Assembly: GCF_000482805.1 (NCBI RefSeq)
Contig: NZ_AXWT01000001.1
Location: 18,966-82,965 of the forward strand
Direction of reading: 5' to 3'
DNA from: Deinococcus murrayi DSM 11303
GTDB taxonomy: Bacteria; Deinococcota; Deinococci; Deinococcales; Deinococcaceae
Length of the DNA: 64,000 nt
This document shows positions 57,214-64,000 of this stretch, piece by piece (position 1 is the first letter of the stretch; each line of letters starts with the position of its first letter). The notes beneath the pieces are model-generated. The model was not told the DNA's origin. It searched no databases and worked only from the letters and a program-made list of their open reading frames with translations. The translations under genes and the position numbers were made by a program.

Positions 57214-57996
57214 TTAGCGGCCCAGGAAGGCGGGCCGGGGAAGCTGGCGGCCCAGGCTCTGGCCCGACAACTCCCCCTTCAAATAGACCCAGTTGTCCGA
57301 GGAAAAAGCCCCAGATACGGCGCTGACGCTGGCGGTGTTTGCCCGCTCATCGGCAGTAACGGTGAACTGCACCTTGTTCCAGCCCTTGCCCAGGCGCAGG
57401 TCAGCCTGGACGGTGAGCCGCTCCCCCTGCGGCGAGGTGCAGGTGCGGCTGCCCTGCAGGGTGACGCTGCGGTCGACGTACACCAAGCCACCGAAGCTGA
57501 CGTTCAGTCGCCCTTGGCCCGGCGTCCCCTCAGAGGAGAAGGTGAGGGGAGAGACCGGACCTTCCTTGCCCGCCTCTACCGCCACCAGCAGCCCGGCGCT
57601 GCGGGCCGAGCGGTCGCTCACCGCGAGCTGCGGGAGGCAATCGGCGGCAAAGTCGTAGCCCTCCGGCAGGCTGCCAAACAGGTCCGTATCCAGCGGCGCG
57701 AGTTGCGTGGCGGCTGGAGTCGGCAGGGTCAGGACAAAACGGCCATCTGCCGCCAGAGTGCCCACCGCCGCAGGCTGCTGCGGCAGCTCGTCTCCGGTGA
57801 CGAGGTAGCCCGCCACCCGACCCGCGCCGCCGCTCCAGGCCTGGGTCCTGAGCTGGAAGGCCATCTCGGTGCCCGTCAGTTCGCCCTCCACCACGGTCCC
57901 CGACAGGGCCAGCAGGGCGCTGGGCGGCGGATTTTGGTCACACGAGGCGAGGAAAAGGCCCGCAGAGGCCACGGCAAGGAGGGCAAAGTTTTTCAT
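57214..57996 (-). CDS. Predicted lipoprotein
   Basis: 260 residues. The N-terminus is a lipoprotein signal with lipobox FLASC (Cys19), so the mature protein would be anchored in the membrane. The body is beta-rich with two Cys and no recognised domain. Host gene upstream of mutS. It ends about 120 bp before the mutS start. Confidence 0.75.
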   Translation of the reverse strand: MKNFALLAVASAGLFLASCDQNPPPSALLALSGTVVEGELTGTEMAFQLRTQAWSGGAGRVAGYLVTGDELPQQPAAVGTLAADGRFVLTLPTPAATQLAPLDTDLFGSLPEGYDFAADCLPQLAVSDRSARSAGLLVAVEAGKEGPVSPLTFSSEGTPGQGRLNVSFGGLVYVDRSVTLQGSRTCTSPQGERLTVQADLRLGKGWNKVQFTVTADERANTASVSAVSGAFSSDNWVYLKGELSGQSLGRQLPRPAFLGR

Positions 57997-58049
57997 CTCG
58001 GCCTCACCCTAGTCCACATCCAGCCCAGGCTCAAGCCCACATCAGGGCC

Positions 58050-58172
58050 TCACTCGTCGCACCCCAGGGCGCGCAACAGGTCCAGCTCCGTGATGGCAGG
58101 CCGAACCTGCCGTAAATCGGGCGACTGGGCGGCGACGCGACGCCCCCACCAACGTTGCCACAACTTCCGCAT
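58050..58172 (-). CDS. Small basic protein of 40 residues
   Basis: MRKLWQRWWGRRVAAQSPDL opens the protein; the rest is acidic and ends in GCDE. The ATG at 58172 has AGGAAGGAGGGG upstream, one of the best ribosome-binding sites in the window. A promoter candidate GTGACT-17-TAGACT lies near 58209-58237. A Trp/Arg-rich amphipathic helix at the N-terminus could bind membrane or nucleic acid. Confidence 0.65.
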   Translation of the reverse strand: MRKLWQRWWGRRVAAQSPDLRQVRPAITELDLLRALGCDE

Positions 58173-58309
58173 CCCCCCTCCTTCCTGATGCTGAACTGAT
58201 GAGAAGTAAAGTCTACCTTAAGACATGAGAAAAGTCACACCTCTTGGGGGCACTGCACCGCGTCCCACCTGCCCGAACCGCCCCGCGCCCACGCCCTAGC
58301 ATGGGCGGC

Positions 58310-58657
58310 ATGAGCTACCACCCCTACGACCCGCGCATGGGGCACGACCCCAGCCGCAAGCTGACCGACGGCGACGTGCAGGACCTCAAGCCGGAAGGTT
58401 GGTGGGGCAACGACGGCCAGCTTTCGCGTGATTTTGAGTTTGGGAACTACCTGGAGGGGGTGGAGTTCGCCCGGCGGGTTGCGCTCCTTGCCGAAGAAGC
58501 CGGGCACCACCCAGAGCTGCTCGTGCGCTACCGCCGGGTGCGGGTGCGCTACTTCACCTACGACGCGGGGGGCGTGACCCTGGCCGATATCGCGGGGGCG
58601 CGGGCTGTGAATCAGCTTTGGGAGGAGCTGCGGGGCGGCGGGGAGGCGCAGGCTTGA
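58310..58657 (+). CDS. Pterin-4a-carbinolamine dehydratase-like protein
   Basis: 115 residues from the ATG at 58310. The PCD/DCoH fold pattern is clear: FGNYLEGVEFARRVALLAEEAGHHPEL, then VRVRYFTYDAGGVTLADI. The HHP motif is intact, but the third catalytic position, normally His in THxxGG, is Tyr here. It may therefore be weak or inactive in regenerating tetrahydrobiopterin. It is followed by a thioesterase gene overlapped by 4 nt (TTGA). Confidence 0.82.
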   Translation: MSYHPYDPRMGHDPSRKLTDGDVQDLKPEGWWGNDGQLSRDFEFGNYLEGVEFARRVALLAEEAGHHPELLVRYRRVRVRYFTYDAGGVTLADIAGARAVNQLWEELRGGGEAQA

Positions 58658-59118
58658 ACCTCACCCTGCTCGGCGCGGAGGTCCGCTGGGAGGACCTGCC
58701 CCCCCAGCGCAAGTACGAGGAGACCCTGACGGTGGAGGCAGGCGACCTCGATGACCTGCACCACGTCAACAACGTCGTTTATCTCTCCTGGTGCGAGCGG
58801 GTCGCCCGCGCCCACGCGCTGCGTGAAGGCATGGGCACGGACGCGCTCGCCGCGCTGGGGGCAGTGCCCGTCGCCCGGCAACATGTCATCACCTACCACA
58901 AACCCGCCCTGCTGGGCGACCGGGTGCGCGTCCGGACCGCGCTGACCCAACACGGCGGGGTTCGCAGCGTCCGCGCCTACACCCTCGACCGCCTCGCTGC
59001 GGACGGCACCTCAGCCGAGCGCCTCGCCGACTGCCACACCGAGTGGGTCTGGGTAGACCCGGCGAGCGGGCGGCCCAAGCGAGCGCCGCGAGAGGTGCTG
59101 GCGGCCTTTGGGTTCTAG
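58654..59118 (+). CDS. Acyl-CoA thioesterase, hotdog (4HBT) family
   Basis: 154 residues from the TTG at 58654, overlapping the upstream stop. The 4HBT motif is DLDDLHHVNNVVYLSWCERV with the catalytic Asp; length is normal for the family. Hydrolyses acyl-CoA, substrate unknown. Host gene. Confidence 0.88.
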   Translation: MNLTLLGAEVRWEDLPPQRKYEETLTVEAGDLDDLHHVNNVVYLSWCERVARAHALREGMGTDALAALGAVPVARQHVITYHKPALLGDRVRVRTALTQHGGVRSVRAYTLDRLAADGTSAERLADCHTEWVWVDPASGRPKRAPREVLAAFGF

Positions 59119-59151
59119 CCCTGGGGCCGCCCCGCCCCATGTCACCAGGCT

Positions 59152-60983
<1,832 letters not shown>

Positions 60984-61041
60984 GCCACCCAAGCTACCAG
61001 CGGCCAGCGACCATGGGGGCGGGGCTGGCCCCCCCCGCCGC

Positions 61042-61524
61042 TCACGTGCCCGGCGTACTTCCCGGAAACACCGCCACCCGCCCCACCATGTAGGCGCAGC
61101 CGTACAGAAAGAGGGTCACGACGGGCAGCAGGCGCAGGCCCTGGCGGTGGGGGACAAGCTTGCCCCGGACAAGCACTTCCAGGACGTAGAGGCTCAGCAG
61201 GCAAAAGGCCGAGTACATCCAGTGTTCCCAGTCGCGGCTGGGGTCGGCGGGGTAGCCGTATTTGGTGACCTGCCCCTGCACTGGGGTGGCGCTGGGGACC
61301 TTGGCCCCCCCCAGGGCGAGGACAACCCCGGTCACGACCGGAATCAAAGTCAGCACCCAGGTCAGGCGCAGCCAGGCGAGAAAGCCGCCCCGAACCTCGC
61401 CCTTGAGCGCCGGGCCGAGGCTCCACAAAAACAGCACCAGGGTGGCAAGCGCGTAGGGCGTCGGGAAGAGAAAAGCCAGCCCGCTGCCGAACTGGTACCC
61501 GTGAATGAGCCGCAGCAACTCCAT
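61042..61524 (-). CDS. Membrane protein, four helices
   Basis: 160 residues with membrane helices at about 15-36, 48-70, 104-121 and 129-150. No domain recognised. Host gene next to a VWA protein, same orientation, separate by about 10 bp. Confidence 0.75.
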   Translation of the reverse strand: MELLRLIHGYQFGSGLAFLFPTPYALATLVLFLWSLGPALKGEVRGGFLAWLRLTWVLTLIPVVTGVVLALGGAKVPSATPVQGQVTKYGYPADPSRDWEHWMYSAFCLLSLYVLEVLVRGKLVPHRQGLRLLPVVTLFLYGCAYMVGRVAVFPGSTPGT

Positions 61525-61534
61525 GCTCCGCAGC

Positions 61535-63559
61535 CTACCCCGAAGTGGGCCGGGAGCCGCTCGCCGCCCATTCCAACCATGCGGCGGGGGGGAGGTAGGT
61601 GCCGGGGCGCAGGGCAGCCCCGTCCGCAGCGCGGCGCAGGGTGAGGCCCGCGGGCAACCCCGCGAGCAGCACTCGCGGGCCGCTGACGGTCACGCGCAGG
61701 CCCGCCAATGCGGGGGCACCCAGCCGCCCGCCCAGGTCGGTCAGCCCCGGCGCGAGCGTGAGGGCGTGCTCGCCGTAGGGACCGCTCAGGCGCAGGGTCA
61801 CCCCGTCGGCGTGCAGCGCGAGGGGCAGCCCCAGCCCCGCCACGCTTCCCAGCGGCGGATGCGGCAAGCGCACGCCTCCGGCCACCGCCAGCCCCAGTCG
61901 GGTGCCGGGGGGCACGGCTTCGCCCTCCCGCAGCCGCCGGGCACCGGCACTGACCTCCAGGTCAGCGGGCACCCGCAGCACCCGCAGCCCCCCCGCGTCC
62001 TGCGCCAGCCGCAGCCCGCTGAGGTGCGGCACCCGCGCAAGCTGCCCCAGGTCAAAGGGGGCGTCCAGCGGCGCGGCGAGGGGCCGCCGACTCCCCTCCC
62101 CCAACAGCCACAGGGCGAGGTCGGGGGTGTACTCCAGCCCCGTAACGGCGGCGGGGGCCGGATGAGCGGGCGGCGGCGGGGGCGCGGCGCGGCGCGGGCG
62201 GCGGCCCACCCCCCACAGGCCGCCCCCCACCAGAACCGCGAGCGCGAGGCCCAGCCCCGCCCAAACGGCCCACCCGGCCCTCGCCGGAGCCTGAGCTGCG
62301 CCCGCCGCCGTCACGGGCGCGAGAGCAAAGGCCTGCCCGCCCACGAGGAGCTGGGGCACCCCGGCCTGCCCCGCCCCCGCCGCCAGGGTGAGCCGCACGG
62401 CCACCTCGCGGCTGCCGGCAGAACTCAGAACCTCCCCCGCCAGGCCGCTCGGCAAGCGCAGGCCTAGGGCCTCCCGCGCCGCCCCCGCGGGCAAGCGGTA
62501 GCGCAGGGTGACCTGCTCGCCGGGCCGCAGGTGGCGGTCTGCGCCGGGGTTCAGCCACAGCAGCCCTCCCGCCGGGGCCATGGGCATGGGCAAGCGGGAG
62601 GCCGTCCCCGCCGCCGTCGTCTCGCCCCCCCCTCCCAGCCACAGCAGCACCCGCCGGGGCAGACCGCCCACTTCTGGGGCTGGGGCACACAGCAGGGCCG
62701 GGGTGCCGGGAGTCACCCCTCGCCCCACGCGCAGGGCGGCCTCTCCCCCCTCCACCGCCGGGCGAGCGAGGCTGACCCCAGCGGGTGCCTCCAGGGTGAG
62801 GGGGGTGCCGTCCGGCCAGGGCAGGGGGAGGCGGGCGGGGTCGGTCACCGTGCGCAGGCCCGTCCCCGGAGCGACCCGCGCAAGCACGGGCACCTCGCCC
62901 ACGGGCAGGCTGACCCCCTGGGCGTAGCCGCTCGCCCGCAGCGCCTCCTGCGCGCCGGGGGGCAGGGGCGTGCCCAGCGCCACGTAGTGCAGCGTATCGA
63001 GCGGCCCCCGCCCCCCGAAGGCCGCGAGCGCCCGCGCCGGGGTCCAGTCGGGTGCGGGGTCGTTGTCGGTGCCGTCGGTGAGGACGAGAACGGTGGTGAG
63101 GAAGTCTCCGGCCCGCAGCGGCGCGAGGCCCTCGCCCAAGCTGCGGTAGAGGTAGGTGTTGCGCCCATCGGCCCGCAGCGCCGCGAGGTCGGTGTTCCAG
63201 CGGGAGCGCTCGGCGGGAAGGTCATAGCCCCGGCGCGAGCGCAACCCCTGGTCAAAGGTCAGGAGTTCTATCCGGTCAGGCTGCTCGCTGCGGACATAGT
63301 CGTTCACCGCCGCTTTGACCCGCCCGAAGATGTCCGCCTGCCCGTCCCCGATGCCGCGCATAGAGCCGCTGGTGTCCAGGACGAAGACCACGCGGGTGCG
63401 GGTGGGGGGAGCACCCGGCAGACGGCACTGCTGCGGCGGCAGCGCGGCGGGCAGGCGCTGCAAGGTCACGCGGGGAGGGGCCTCCACCCCGCCCTGCGCG
63501 AGGCCAGGAGCAGGCAGCCCCACGAGCAGGGCGAGCAGGGCGGCGGGAGACAGACGCAT
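61535..63559 (-). CDS. VWA-domain secreted or membrane protein
   Basis: 674 residues from the ATG at 63559. A signal peptide is followed by a von Willebrand A domain with the MIDAS motif DTSGS (about residue 61) and TDGTDND. A transmembrane helix lies near 430-450 ([20 protein letters not shown]). The C-terminal part is cytosolic or peripheral and beta-rich. Probable adhesion or complex-assembly function; partner unknown. Confidence 0.85.
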   Translation of the reverse strand: MRLSPAALLALLVGLPAPGLAQGGVEAPPRVTLQRLPAALPPQQCRLPGAPPTRTRVVFVLDTSGSMRGIGDGQADIFGRVKAAVNDYVRSEQPDRIELLTFDQGLRSRRGYDLPAERSRWNTDLAALRADGRNTYLYRSLGEGLAPLRAGDFLTTVLVLTDGTDNDPAPDWTPARALAAFGGRGPLDTLHYVALGTPLPPGAQEALRASGYAQGVSLPVGEVPVLARVAPGTGLRTVTDPARLPLPWPDGTPLTLEAPAGVSLARPAVEGGEAALRVGRGVTPGTPALLCAPAPEVGGLPRRVLLWLGGGGETTAAGTASRLPMPMAPAGGLLWLNPGADRHLRPGEQVTLRYRLPAGAAREALGLRLPSGLAGEVLSSAGSREVAVRLTLAAGAGQAGVPQLLVGGQAFALAPVTAAGAAQAPARAGWAVWAGLGLALAVLVGGGLWGVGRRPRRAAPPPPPAHPAPAAVTGLEYTPDLALWLLGEGSRRPLAAPLDAPFDLGQLARVPHLSGLRLAQDAGGLRVLRVPADLEVSAGARRLREGEAVPPGTRLGLAVAGGVRLPHPPLGSVAGLGLPLALHADGVTLRLSGPYGEHALTLAPGLTDLGGRLGAPALAGLRVTVSGPRVLLAGLPAGLTLRRAADGAALRPGTYLPPAAWLEWAASGSRPTSG

Positions 63560-63672
63560 GCGGCCCCATTGTGCCCGCTGAAAGCGGGGGGCGTCCAACC
63601 GGGCCGCTCCTGCCCCCCCTGCCCCTCCCGGCCCAACTCCCCACCCCCGGTTACGCCCTATGCGTAATCCAT

Positions 63673-63701
63673 TTGACCCGTTTCAAGTCGGGGAGTATAC
63701 T
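63673..63701 (+). promoter_or_regulatory. gyrB promoter
   Basis: TTGACC (63673-63678), 17-bp spacer, TATACT (63696-63701). A strong housekeeping promoter 96 bp upstream of the gyrB start. Confidence 0.82.
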
Positions 63702-63796
63702 GCGGAGACCTTCGGGGGCGCACCCAGCGCCCGTTTTTTCCGAATCGACCCCTCAAGCTCAGCACTTGTCCCCGCGGGGGCAATGCCAGGAGGACC

Positions 63797-64000
63797 ATGA
63801 CGCAGACTCCCACCTATGACGCCAGCTCCATCTCGATTCTCAAGGGGCTGGAGGCCGTGCGCAAGCGCCCCGGCATGTACGTACAGGGCGGCACCGGCAT
63901 TGACGGTTACCACCAACTGCTCACCGAAATCATCGACAACGCCATCGACGAGGGCCTCGGCGGGTTTGCCGATGAGGTGCACGTCATCATGCACGCTGAT
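63797..64000 (+). CDS. gyrB: DNA gyrase subunit B, N-terminal part (runs off the window)
   Basis: 68 codons from the ATG at 63797 with AGGAGGAC upstream. The GHKL ATPase start is clear: [18 protein letters not shown] and [15 protein letters not shown], with the Asn/Asp that binds ATP-Mg and the catalytic Glu position. gyrB versus parE cannot be fully decided from 68 residues, but context and sequence favour gyrase. Confidence 0.9.
   Translation, partial: MTQTPTYDASSISILKGLEAVRKRPGMYVQGGTGIDGYHQLLTEIIDNAIDEGLGGFADEVHVIMHAD

Noticed and set aside
63681..63690. TTTCAAGTCG near the gyrB promoter, the same letters as the att core
   Set aside because: It is part of the promoter spacer; the shared nine bases also occur at about 52630. 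Integrase sites need about 50 bp, so this is chance.

Overview
The window looks like chromosome of a Deinococcus-type bacterium (high G+C) carrying a complete temperate siphophage genome that fills about positions 87-56972. Host genes follow on the right: kynureninase, kynurenine formamidase, a VWA protein and the 5' end of gyrB. The host assignment rests on the flanking gene types, a phage-borne DdrA/Rad52-like gene, and -10 elements placed 6 nt before start codons, as in leaderless Deinococcus transcripts. It is an inference from sequence, not a database match.

The phage uses a large serine integrase (54950-56365) and sits inside the 5' end of mutS. At the right boundary the host mutS start (57090, minus strand) reads about 36 codons and then runs into phage DNA. 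At the left, the phage carries its own diverged mutS start (222, minus strand) with its own -10 element, placed so that integration would fuse it in frame to the rest of mutS. Positions 1-95 are identical to 56887-56981, and 62-111 is an imperfect inverted repeat with the shape of an intact attP. The simplest reading is that another copy of the same or a related element lies to the left, head to tail, with a unit length of 56,886 bp.

Phage layout, left to right. 1-2.3 kb: secreted nuclease, an internally deleted MmeI-type methyltransferase, an HTH regulator. 2.3-5.0 kb: five rightward genes of mostly unknown function ending in a DUF3560 gene. 5.0-9.7 kb: a methyltransferase fused to a nuclease-like domain, then the lysis genes, whose GH19 lysin has been invaded by an HNH gene. 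9.7-30 kb: tail and head-tail genes, including a 2181-residue tape measure, a -1 frameshift tail chaperone and an inverted moron gene. 30-36 kb: cement protein, protease with nested scaffold, portal, terminase. 36-37.3 kb: an insertion sequence with 8-bp target duplication. 37.6-41.7 kb: a tightly overlapping cassette of two ParB-like proteins, two PP-loop/PAPS-reductase-like proteins and a cupin. 42.3-52.4 kb: early genes for replication and recombination. 52.7-56.9 kb: lysogeny control, a UmuD-like protease, integrase and a last cargo gene.

Almost all genes from 5 to 52 kb are on the minus strand and many neighbours overlap by 1-4 nt (ATGA, GTGA, TGATG), indicating translational coupling. 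The lysogeny region is divergent. Replication probably recruits the host DnaB helicase through a DnaC-like loader. Tail length, inferred from tape-measure size, would be roughly 0.3 micrometre.
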